NCBI GenBank assembly: GCA_041920215.1
Contig: JAYRSJ010000013.1
Coordinates: 1 to 64,000, forward strand
DNA: 64,000 bases
Direction: 5' to 3'
Source of the DNA: JAYRSJ01 sp041920215
GTDB taxonomy: Bacteria; Pseudomonadota; Gammaproteobacteria; Burkholderiales; Burkholderiaceae_C
Shown: positions 41,476 to 50,709 of the stretch, in pieces
Numbering within the stretch: the first letter of the stretch is position 1
Layout of the letters: the number at the start of each line of letters is the position of its first letter
Position numbers and translations under genes: made by a program
The notes under the pieces: model-generated
Told to the model about the DNA's origin: nothing
Databases searched by the model: none
What the model saw: only the letters and a program-made list of their open reading frames with translations

Positions 41476-41499
41476 AAAATAGAACGATCGTTCTATTTT
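41476..41499. promoter_or_regulatory. 24-bp perfect palindrome between etfB and murI, TetR-operator-like
   Basis: AAAATAGAACGA and its exact reverse complement TCGTTCTATTTT abut without spacer. The AGAACGATCGTTCT core is typical of TetR-family operators. It lies about 94 bp before etfB and 47 bp before murI, so it could act on either promoter. No TetR gene is in the window. Confidence 0.65.
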
Positions 41500-41545
41500 C
41501 GCGACGCAAGCAGCCGCTGCGGTTCGCACTAGACTGCGCGGCTTG

Positions 41546-42361
41546 ATGCTCAACAACCATGCCCCCTCTCCCCTGCCCTGCATCGGTGTATTCGACTCTG
41601 GCGTCGGCGGCCTGACCGTGTTGCGCGCGCTGCAGCAGTTGCTGCCCGATGTGCCCATGCACTATGTAGCCGACACGGCATGGGCGCCCTATGGCGAACG
41701 CAGCAGCGCCTTCATTGAGGAGCGCAGCCTGCGCATTGCCGAGCATCTCTGCACCGCGGGTGCCCGGCTGTTGCTGGTGGCCTGCAACACCGCGACCGCC
41801 CACGCAGTGGCCGCACTGCGACAACGCTGGCCGGCGATGACCGTCGTCGGGATAGAGCCCGGCATCAAGCCCGCTGCCGCCGCCAGCCGCAATGGCCGGG
41901 TCGGTGTCCTGGCCACCCCCGCCACCTTGGCCAGCGCACGCTACCAGGCCCTGCTGCGGCAGCATGCCGAGGGCATTCGCGTCATCAGCCAAGGCTGCCC
42001 AGGGCTGGCTGATTTGATCGAAACGGGCACACTCGACAGCCCCGCCCTGCGGGCCCTCGTCGAGCGCTGCTGCGCGCCTTTGCGTGCGGCTGGGGTAGAT
42101 ACGGTGCTGATGGGCTGCACGCATTACCCCTTGATCGAAGCGCTGTTGCAGCAGGCCCTAGGACCGGCGGTGCGGCTGCTTCATGTCGAGGAGGCCGTCG
42201 CACGGCAAGTACAGCGCTGCTGGCTGGCCCTGAATCTGGCGCCGCCGCCGCGGGCGACCTCCCTGCGGCTAGAGGCCACCGGCGATACCGGCAGCCTGCG
42301 AAGCCTGGCCAGCGCCGCGCTAGCAGGCGCACCGTTTAGCATCGCGCAGATCGCGCTCTGA
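41546..42361 (+). CDS. murI: glutamate racemase
   Basis: This 271-residue enzyme makes D-glutamate for peptidoglycan. The two-cysteine mechanism is intact: IGVFDSGVGGLTVLRAL at the N-terminus, catalytic Cys in VACNTATAHA and second Cys in LMGCTHYPLIEAL. The ATG at 41546 is preceded by TTG at 41543, which could also initiate; there is no strong ribosome-binding site. It is divergent from etfB and convergent with the transporter gene, with stops 9 bp apart. Confidence 0.95.
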   Translation: MLNNHAPSPLPCIGVFDSGVGGLTVLRALQQLLPDVPMHYVADTAWAPYGERSSAFIEERSLRIAEHLCTAGARLLLVACNTATAHAVAALRQRWPAMTVVGIEPGIKPAAAASRNGRVGVLATPATLASARYQALLRQHAEGIRVISQGCPGLADLIETGTLDSPALRALVERCCAPLRAAGVDTVLMGCTHYPLIEALLQQALGPAVRLLHVEEAVARQVQRCWLALNLAPPPRATSLRLEATGDTGSLRSLASAALAGAPFSIAQIAL

Positions 42362-42369
42362 TCATCCGG

Positions 42370-43671
42370 CTAAGCGCCATCCACACGCGGATGCGCTTGA
42401 TCCATGCCGCGCGCGACATCTACGCCGGCAAGCACCCACCAGCCCAGCAGAAAGAAGCCGCCGGTACTGAGTATGGCCAAACGATGATTGCCCTCGGTCA
42501 GCACCGTGACCAGGCCATAGCTCAGCGGGCCCAGGGTGGCGGACAAGCGGGTCGCAAAAGCCCACAGGCCATAGAACTCCGCCTGCTGGCCGGCGGGAGT
42601 CAGTGCGCCGACCAGGGCTCGACCACAGGACTGGCTGGAGCCCATGCACAAGCCCGCCAGCAGGGCCGCCGCCCAGAAGAGGGCTGCAGTGCTGGCACCG
42701 TAGGCCATGACTGTCATCAGGATCCAGCCCGCCAGGGTGAAGGCCAACGCCCTCTTGTGGCCGATCCGGTCCTCGAAATAGCCGAAACCGAATGCGCCAA
42801 TGGCTGAGGCGATATTGACGGTGAAGATCAAGGCCATGGTCTGAGCCTGCTTGAAACCCAAGGTTTGCTCGGCATACACGGCAGCCAGTGCAATCACGAC
42901 GGCAATGCCTGCTTGGTAGCTGGTGCCGCAGGCCAGGAAGCGCAGGAAGTCGGGATAGGCACGGGCCCGGCGCCAGGAGACCCACAGCCCAGCCCAGCCG
43001 GACAAGGCCGCCGCGGCCGGTGGTCTGGCGCGCTCGCGCAACAGTACAAAGGTCGGCAGCGCCGCCAGCGCATAGACCGCCGCTGTGATGAACAGGGTGA
43101 CCGGCACGAACTCGCTGGCACTCAGGCCCTGCGCCTGGGCATGCAGCACGTAGGCCAAACTCAGCCCCAGCGAGAGCATGCCGCCAAAGTAACCGAAGGC
43201 CCACCCCCAACCAGAAACCCGGCCCAGCGCCTCGCGCCGCGCGAGTTCGGGCAGAAAGGCCGCAATCAAGGCCTCCCCGCAGGCGTAGCAGGTGTTGGAC
43301 AGGACCACAGCCACCGCTGCGATCCCCATATCGCCACGCCCGGCGAACGCCAAACCTACCGTAGAGATGACGCAGCCCAGCGTCATCAGACCGAGCAACC
43401 GCTTCTTGGCTCCATGCCGGTCGGCAAAAGCACCCAGGGCTGGCATGACCAGCATGACCAGCAAGCTCGAGGCCGCGATCAGCAGGGTCCAGATCAAGGT
43501 AGCAGACGTGCCGGCGTCGGCGATGACGCTGACAAAGTAAGCGTTGTAGACCGCCGTCAGCACCACCGTCGTGTAGCCGGAATTGGCGAAGTCATACATC
43601 GCCCAGCCCAGCACCTCCCGTCGTCTGACGCCCTCGTTCAGCAAGCCCTTTTGCGCATCGCCACCCGCCAC
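42370..43671 (-). CDS. UMF1/Atg22-like major facilitator transporter
   Basis: This 433-residue inner-membrane protein of the UMF1 family has about 12 hydrophobic helices. The diagnostic opening is EVLGWAMYDFANSGYTTVV, followed by PALGAFADRHGAKKRLLG (MFS loop 2-3) and FGFGYFEDRIGHKRAL. Substrates of bacterial members are mostly unknown; amino-acid export is suggested from yeast Atg22. Translation starts with GTG at 43671, with AGGAG 6 bases upstream. It follows tRNA-Leu on the same strand. Confidence 0.9.
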   Translation of the reverse strand: MAGGDAQKGLLNEGVRRREVLGWAMYDFANSGYTTVVLTAVYNAYFVSVIADAGTSATLIWTLLIAASSLLVMLVMPALGAFADRHGAKKRLLGLMTLGCVISTVGLAFAGRGDMGIAAVAVVLSNTCYACGEALIAAFLPELARREALGRVSGWGWAFGYFGGMLSLGLSLAYVLHAQAQGLSASEFVPVTLFITAAVYALAALPTFVLLRERARPPAAAALSGWAGLWVSWRRARAYPDFLRFLACGTSYQAGIAVVIALAAVYAEQTLGFKQAQTMALIFTVNIASAIGAFGFGYFEDRIGHKRALAFTLAGWILMTVMAYGASTAALFWAAALLAGLCMGSSQSCGRALVGALTPAGQQAEFYGLWAFATRLSATLGPLSYGLVTVLTEGNHRLAILSTGGFFLLGWWVLAGVDVARGMDQAHPRVDGA

Positions 43672-43699
43672 CGACTACTCCTGATGAACAGCGCGCGAC

Positions 43700-43788
43700 T
43701 GGTGCCCGGGACGGGACTCGAACCCGTACGCCTCTCTCAAGGCCGCGGATTTTAAGTCCGCTGCGTCTACCAATTTCACCACCCGGGC
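43700..43788 (-). tRNA. tRNA-Leu(UAA)
   Basis: Acceptor GCCCGGG pairs with CCCGGGC, followed by ACCA. The anticodon loop is CTTAAAA (anticodon TAA), a long class II variable arm is present, and the T-loop is GGGTTCGAGTCCC. CCA is encoded. Confidence 0.95.
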
Positions 43789-43858
43789 GGCGCTGAAGCG
43801 TCGGCATTATCACTGCCGGCCATGGCGATGCAGGAGGGACATGCGTCGCAGCAAAGAA

Positions 43859-43882
43859 AAAGGGAAGTCCTAAGACTTCCCT
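43859..43882 (-). terminator. terminator of the Cys-Gly-Gly tRNA transcript
   Basis: On the minus strand AAGGGAAGTC, loop TTAG, GACTTCCCTT, then TTTCTTTG. It lies just downstream of the tRNA-Gly at 43890-43965. Confidence 0.85.
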
Positions 43883-43889
43883 TCGGGTT

Positions 43890-43965
43890 TGGAGCGGGTA
43901 ACGAGGCTCGAACTCGTGACCTCAACCTTGGCAAGGTTGCGCTCTACCAACTGAGCTACACCCGC
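43890..43965 (-). tRNA. tRNA-Gly(GCC), copy 1
   Basis: Acceptor GCGGGTG/TACCCGC, anticodon loop TTGCCAA (GCC), CCA encoded. The anticodon stem is CAACC/GGTTG, whereas the other two copies have CGACC/GGTCG: a compensated base-pair difference. Confidence 0.95.
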
Positions 43966-44027
43966 ATTTTCGCCTAATGATGGGGTCATCAAGCCCGGCG
44001 CTAACCGGTTGAACCATCGCTGATTCG

Positions 44028-44103
44028 TGGAGCGGGTAACGAGGCTCGAACTCGTGACCTCGACCTTGGCAAGGTCGCGCTCTACCAACTGAGCTACACC
44101 CGC
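44028..44103 (-). tRNA. tRNA-Gly(GCC), copy 2
   Basis: Full cloverleaf with anticodon GCC and encoded CCA, identical over its length to copy 3 as far as read. It is 62 bp from copy 1 and 10 bp from tRNA-Cys, so these three are likely one transcript. Confidence 0.95.
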
Positions 44104-44113
44104 ATTGAGTTCT

Positions 44114-44187
44114 TGGAGGCGCGGTCCGGAGTCGAACCGGACTAACCGGATTTGCAATCCGGGGCATAACCGCTTTGCTACCGCGCC
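44114..44187 (-). tRNA. tRNA-Cys(GCA)
   Basis: Acceptor GGCGCGG/CCGCGCC, anticodon loop TTGCAAA (GCA), T-arm CCGGTTCGACTCCGG, CCA encoded. Confidence 0.95.
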
Positions 44188-44256
44188 CTAGAAATCAAAC
44201 TTTTCACCCACCGGTATTTGGTTGTACCGACGAGAAACGAAGCTACAGCTTCGCCC

Positions 44257-44288
44257 TATTAAAAATGGGAAGCCGGGGCTTCCCATTT
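44257..44288 (-). terminator. terminator after tRNA-Gly copy 3
   Basis: AAATGGGAAGC, loop of 4, GCTTCCCATTT, an 11-bp perfect stem. On the minus strand TTTTTAATAG includes and follows it. It separates copy 3 from the other tRNA genes as an independent transcript. Confidence 0.85.
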
Positions 44289-44295
44289 ATATGCC

Positions 44296-44371
44296 TGGAG
44301 CGGGTAACGAGGCTCGAACTCGTGACCTCGACCTTGGCAAGGTCGCGCTCTACCAACTGAGCTACACCCGC
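44296..44371 (-). tRNA. tRNA-Gly(GCC), copy 3
   Basis: Full cloverleaf with anticodon GCC and encoded CCA. It has its own terminator downstream and its own upstream region after lon. Confidence 0.95.
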
Positions 44372-44394
44372 AAATCTCACCGCACGAAGAGTCG

Positions 44395-44445
44395 AATTCA
44401 GTATCTCGCCTCACCTACGCTGAGGCTAAGATTCTATACTGAATT
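44395..44445. repeat. 10-bp inverted repeat AATTCAGTAT/ATACTGAATT between lon and tRNA-Gly
   Basis: Two perfect 10-bp arms (44395-44404 and 44436-44445) flank a 31-bp centre that itself contains CTCA/TGAG. The block lies in the 116-bp gap after lon, about 24 bp upstream of the tRNA-Gly copy 3 start on the minus strand. It could be the lon transcript end, a tRNA promoter element, or both. The minus strand has GATACT as a possible -10 with TTAGCC 18 bp upstream. Confidence 0.5.
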
Positions 44446-44487
44446 TCTCAACGCATGCAAGGCCCCAAGAGCCACAGGCGTCAAATT

Positions 44488-46899
<2,412 letters not shown>

Positions 46900-46990
46900 G
46901 AAAACCTCTCTTTCTCAGGCCCATCTAGGGCCTGAGCAGCTGAATGCAAGACGCCGACGTGTCGGAATGTGCAGCAAATACTGAGCCAGC

Positions 46991-48259
46991 TCAGGCGCTG
47001 GCCTTGGCCTGCTCGCGATACACCAGCAGGGGTTTGGCGTCTTCTTCTATGTTGTGCTCGTCCAGCACGACCTTTGCCACACCATCAAGGGCGGGCAACT
47101 CGAACATCGTGTCGATCAGCGCATGTTCCATGATGGACCGCAGGCCACGTGCACCGGTCTTGCGTGCCAGCGCCTTGCGGGCAATGGCTGCCAACGCGGA
47201 CGGACGGACCTCCAGCTCAACTCCATCCATCGCAAACAGCTGCTGGTACTGCTTCAGCAAGGCGTTCTTGGGTTCGGTGAGAATCTGCACCAGCGCGTCC
47301 TCGGTCAGCTCGCCGAGGGTTGCCACCACCGGCAGGCGGCCGACCAGCTCCGGGATCAGACCGAACTTGATAAGGTCCTCGGGCTCCACCTCGCGGAAAA
47401 CCTCGGACACCCGGCGCTCGCTCTTGGTCTTGACCGTGGCGCCGAAGCCGATGCCCGACTTCTCGGAACGGTTCTGGATGACCTTCTCCAAGCCATCGAA
47501 GGCGCCACCGCAGATAAACAGGATATTGGTCGTGTCGATCTGCAGGAAGTCCTGGTTCGGATGCTTACGTCCCCCCTGCGGCGGCACCGAGGCCATCGTG
47601 CCCTCGACCAGCTTCAACAATGCCTGCTGGACACCCTCACCCGACACATCACGTGTGATCGAGGGGTTGTCAGCCTTGCGACTGATCTTGTCGATCTCGT
47701 CGATGTAGACAATGCCGCGCTGAGCGCGCTCGACGTCGTAGTTGCAGTTCTGCAGCAGCTTCTGGATGATGTTCTCGACATCCTCGCCCACATAGCCCGC
47801 CTCGGTCAGCGTGGTCGCATCGGCGATCACGAAGGGCACGTTCAGCAAGCGGGCCAGGGTCTGTGCCAGCAAGGTCTTGCCCGAGCCGGTCGGCCCGATC
47901 AGCAGGATATTGCTCTTGGAGAGTTCGACCGAGTCCTTGGCACCCGCCATATGGCGCAGGCGCTTGTAGTGGTTGTAGACCGCGACGGCCAGGGTCCTCT
48001 TGGCGACATCCTGGCCAATCACATAGTTGTCGAGGCTACTCTTGATCTCGCTGGGAACGGGCAGATCGGATTTGCCGGCGCGTGCCGGCGCGCTGTCCGC
48101 CGGCACTTCATCGCGCACGATGTCATTGCACAGCTCAATGCACTCGTCGCAGATAAATACCGACGGGCCAGCGATCAACTTCTTCACCTCATGCTGGCTC
48201 TTGCCGCAGAAGGAGCAGTAGAGGACTTTCTCGCTGGAATTGCCTTTTTTCTCGGCCAT
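46991..48259 (-). CDS. clpX: Clp protease ATP-binding subunit ClpX
   Basis: This 422-residue AAA+ unfoldase feeds ClpP. The N-terminal zinc-binding domain has four Cys (LYCSFCGKSQ and ICDECIELC). Walker A is GPTGSGKTLLAQTLA and Walker B is GIVYIDEIDKI. The IGF-type ClpP-contact loop is present as KSGIGFGATV. It is 122 bp downstream of clpP. Confidence 0.98.
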   Translation of the reverse strand: MAEKKGNSSEKVLYCSFCGKSQHEVKKLIAGPSVFICDECIELCNDIVRDEVPADSAPARAGKSDLPVPSEIKSSLDNYVIGQDVAKRTLAVAVYNHYKRLRHMAGAKDSVELSKSNILLIGPTGSGKTLLAQTLARLLNVPFVIADATTLTEAGYVGEDVENIIQKLLQNCNYDVERAQRGIVYIDEIDKISRKADNPSITRDVSGEGVQQALLKLVEGTMASVPPQGGRKHPNQDFLQIDTTNILFICGGAFDGLEKVIQNRSEKSGIGFGATVKTKSERRVSEVFREVEPEDLIKFGLIPELVGRLPVVATLGELTEDALVQILTEPKNALLKQYQQLFAMDGVELEVRPSALAAIARKALARKTGARGLRSIMEHALIDTMFELPALDGVAKVVLDEHNIEEDAKPLLVYREQAKASA

Positions 48260-48381
48260 GGATCTGCTTCAACAGTCAGGCGTTACTGCCTGTGGGGGAT
48301 GATAGTTCAAACACTGATCGGGACCTGCGTGCAAAAAGGGCCCGATCAGCCGCTTGTTGGGCGGGTCACCGAAGCCGCGTC

Positions 48382-48990
48382 TCAGGGGCGCTTGGCAATG
48401 ACTTCGTCAATCAGGCCGTAGCTGCGGGCCTCGTCCGCCGACATGAAATAGTCGCGCTCGGTATCGGCCTGGATCTTCTCCAGGCTCTGACCGCTGCGCT
48501 CGGCCAGGATGCGGTTCAGTTGTTCACGCGTCTTCAGAATCTCACGGGCATGAATCTCGATGTCGGTCGCCTGACCCTGGGCCCCACCCAAAGGCTGGTG
48601 GATCATGATCTTGCTGTTCGGCAGGGCCAGACGCTTGCCCTTGGCCCCCGCCGCCAGCAGGAAGGCGCCCATGCTGGCCGCCATGCCCATGCACAGGGTA
48701 GACACCTGGGGCTTGATGAACTGCATGGTGTCGTAGATAGACATACCAGCCGACACGCTGCCGCCCGGAGAGTTGATGTACAGGAAGATGTCCTTGTCGG
48801 GGTTCTCGCTCTCCAGGAACAGCAGCTGTGCCACGACCAGATTGGCGGTCGCATCGTTGACCGGACCGACCAGGAAAACGATGCGCTCGCGCAGCAACCG
48901 GCTGTAGATGTCGTAGGCGCGCTCGCCGCGGCCCGATTGTTCGATGACGATGGGCACCATGCCCAGATTGCTAGTTTCCAGCGCGCTCAT
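48382..48990 (-). CDS. clpP: ATP-dependent Clp protease proteolytic subunit
   Basis: This 202-residue serine peptidase forms the tetradecameric barrel. Catalytic Ser lies in MGMAASMGAFLLAAG, His in IMIHQPLGG and Asp in DTERDYFMS. A short N-terminal propeptide precedes MVPIVIEQSGRGERAYDIYSRLL. It lies between tig and clpX. Confidence 0.98.
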   Translation of the reverse strand: MSALETSNLGMVPIVIEQSGRGERAYDIYSRLLRERIVFLVGPVNDATANLVVAQLLFLESENPDKDIFLYINSPGGSVSAGMSIYDTMQFIKPQVSTLCMGMAASMGAFLLAAGAKGKRLALPNSKIMIHQPLGGAQGQATDIEIHAREILKTREQLNRILAERSGQSLEKIQADTERDYFMSADEARSYGLIDEVIAKRP

Positions 48991-49057
48991 TGGTTCCTCG
49001 AATCCTTGTCTTGGGTAGACGGATTATGTCGCGGCGCCGCCAGCGGCGCCCGAAACG

Positions 49058-49090
49058 ACAAAGGCGCCGACCTTGCGGCACGGCGCCCTT
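49058..49090 (-). terminator. hairpin between tig and clpP
   Basis: On the minus strand GGCGCCG, an 11-base loop, CGGCGCC, then TTTGTCGTTT. A second GC-rich hairpin follows at about 49032-49050. It may limit tig read-through into clpP. Confidence 0.45.
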
Positions 49091-49130
49091 GCGATGGCAG
49101 CCGCCCGGAGGGCGACGGCAGCCGCGGCGA

Positions 49131-50447
49131 TCAGCCGGCCGATGCGGCCATCAGCTCGTCGAAAGGCAGGGCTTTGTCGACCACCTTGGCCGTGGCGAGC
49201 ACAAAGTCGGTGACATTGTTCTCGATCACGACCGCCTCGACCTCGGCAAGCCGCTGACGGTCGCTCAGATACCAGCGCACCACCTCGGCGGGCTTCTCGT
49301 AGCTCTGCGACAGCTCCTCGATATGTGCTTGCAGTTGCTCGGGCTTGGCCTGAAGGTTGTTGGCACGCACCAGCTCGGCCACGACCAGTCCCAGGCGCAC
49401 GCGGCGCTCGGCCTGGGGCTTGAAGAGCTCCTCAGGGATGGGGGCCTTGTCAGCGTCCTTGACGCCACGCTTCTTCAGGTCCTCGCGGGCCGCAGCGACC
49501 ATGCGCTCGGTTTCGCCGGCCACCAGGGCATTCGGCACGTCCAGCTCGGCCACCTTGACCAGGGCGTCCATCACGGAAGCCTTGTTACGCGCCAGCACAC
49601 GGAACTTGACCTCGCGCTCCAGATTCTTCTTGATATCGGCTCGCAGCGCTTCCACCGTCGCATCCTTGATGCCCAGGGCCTTGGCAAAAGCCTCGTTCAC
49701 TTCAGGCAGATGCTGAGCCTCGATTTTCTTCAGGGTCACCAGGAAGTCAGCCTCCTTGCCGGCCACATCCTTGCCGTGATAGTCCTCCGGGAAGGCCAGC
49801 GGGAAAGTCTTGGATTCGCCCGCCTTCATGCCGCGCACAGCCTTCTCGAAAGCCTCCAGCATCTGGCCTTCGCCCAGGATGAACTGGAAGCCCTCGGCCT
49901 TGCCGCCAGCGAAGGGCTCGCCGTCGATCTTGCCTTCGAAATCGATGCTGACACGATCGCCGTCAACGGCTGCGTCGGCCGCAGCACGCTGAGCAAAGCT
50001 GCGACGCTGCTTGCGCAGGATCTCGACGGTCTTGTCGATGGCTTCCTCGGTCACCTCGCTGGAAGCGCGCTCAACCTCGGCTGCCGAGAGATCGCCCAGC
50101 TTGACTTCCGGGTAGACCTCGAAAGTGGCGTCGAAAGCCATCTCGCCTTCACCCGCCTGATCCTTCTGGGCAATGCGCGGCATGCCCGCCACACGCAGCT
50201 GGGCCTCGTTGGCGGCATTCTGGAAGGCCTGACCCAACTTGTCGTTCATCACTTCGTACTGGACCGAGTAGCCGTAGCGTTGGGCCACGACACTCATAGG
50301 CACCTTGCCGGGGCGAAAGCCATCGGCCTTGACGGTGCGCGCCAGCTTCTTTAGACGGTTCTCGACTTCGCTGTTGATGTCAGCGGCCGCCAGCGTGAGC
50401 GTGATGCGGCGTTCGAGCTTTTCGAGGGTTTCGACGGTGACAGCCAT
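49131..50447 (-). CDS. tig: trigger factor (ribosome-bound chaperone and prolyl isomerase)
   Basis: In this 438-residue protein the N-terminal ribosome-binding domain has the signature GFRPGKVP. The FKBP-type prolyl isomerase domain spans about residues 160-245 (DRVSIDFEGKIDGEPFAGG, GFEKAVRGMKAGE-like). The helical C-terminal chaperone arms follow. The start at 50447 is set by MAVTVETLEKLERRI, which matches the family N-terminus; the longer frame from 50579 reads through tRNA-Leu and is excluded. It is first in the tig-clpP-clpX-lon block. Confidence 0.97.
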   Translation of the reverse strand: MAVTVETLEKLERRITLTLAAADINSEVENRLKKLARTVKADGFRPGKVPMSVVAQRYGYSVQYEVMNDKLGQAFQNAANEAQLRVAGMPRIAQKDQAGEGEMAFDATFEVYPEVKLGDLSAAEVERASSEVTEEAIDKTVEILRKQRRSFAQRAAADAAVDGDRVSIDFEGKIDGEPFAGGKAEGFQFILGEGQMLEAFEKAVRGMKAGESKTFPLAFPEDYHGKDVAGKEADFLVTLKKIEAQHLPEVNEAFAKALGIKDATVEALRADIKKNLEREVKFRVLARNKASVMDALVKVAELDVPNALVAGETERMVAAAREDLKKRGVKDADKAPIPEELFKPQAERRVRLGLVVAELVRANNLQAKPEQLQAHIEELSQSYEKPAEVVRWYLSDRQRLAEVEAVVIENNVTDFVLATAKVVDKALPFDELMAASAG

Positions 50448-50471
50448 AGTTGACTCGGAAAAACAAAGTGA

Positions 50472-50558
50472 TGGTGCGCGGGGCCGGACTCGAACCGGCA
50501 CGCCCGTGAAGGCGTCAGGACCTAAACCTGGTGCGTCTACCAATTTCGCCACCCGCGC
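50472..50558 (-). tRNA. tRNA-Leu(UAG)
   Basis: Acceptor GCGCGGG pairs with CCCGCGC, anticodon loop TTTAGGT (TAG), long variable arm, T-arm CCGGTTCGAGTCCGG, CCA encoded. It lies 24 bp before tig on the same strand. Confidence 0.95.
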
Positions 50559-50652
50559 GAGTGGTATCCAGGCTGCCAAGACCTTTTCAAGATCCCATCA
50601 GCCCGGTGGCATTTCGGCAAACCGGAGATTGTAGCCGCTTGCCAGACCCTCT

Positions 50653-50679
50653 CCGCCCCCCGGTTTAACGCGGGGGCGG
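50653..50679 (-). terminator. GC-rich hairpin after the RND pump gene
   Basis: CCGCCCCC and GGGGGCGG pair across an 11-base loop, 31 bp after the stop of the RND gene on the minus strand. There is no U-tract, so termination is uncertain. Confidence 0.4.
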
Positions 50680-50709
50680 CCAGGCCTGAACGGACACGGT
50701 AGTTGAGGG

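Noticed and set aside
43890..44371. Regularly spaced repeats resembling a CRISPR array
   Set aside because: They are three tRNA-Gly genes with a tRNA-Cys between them; each folds into a cloverleaf with encoded CCA.
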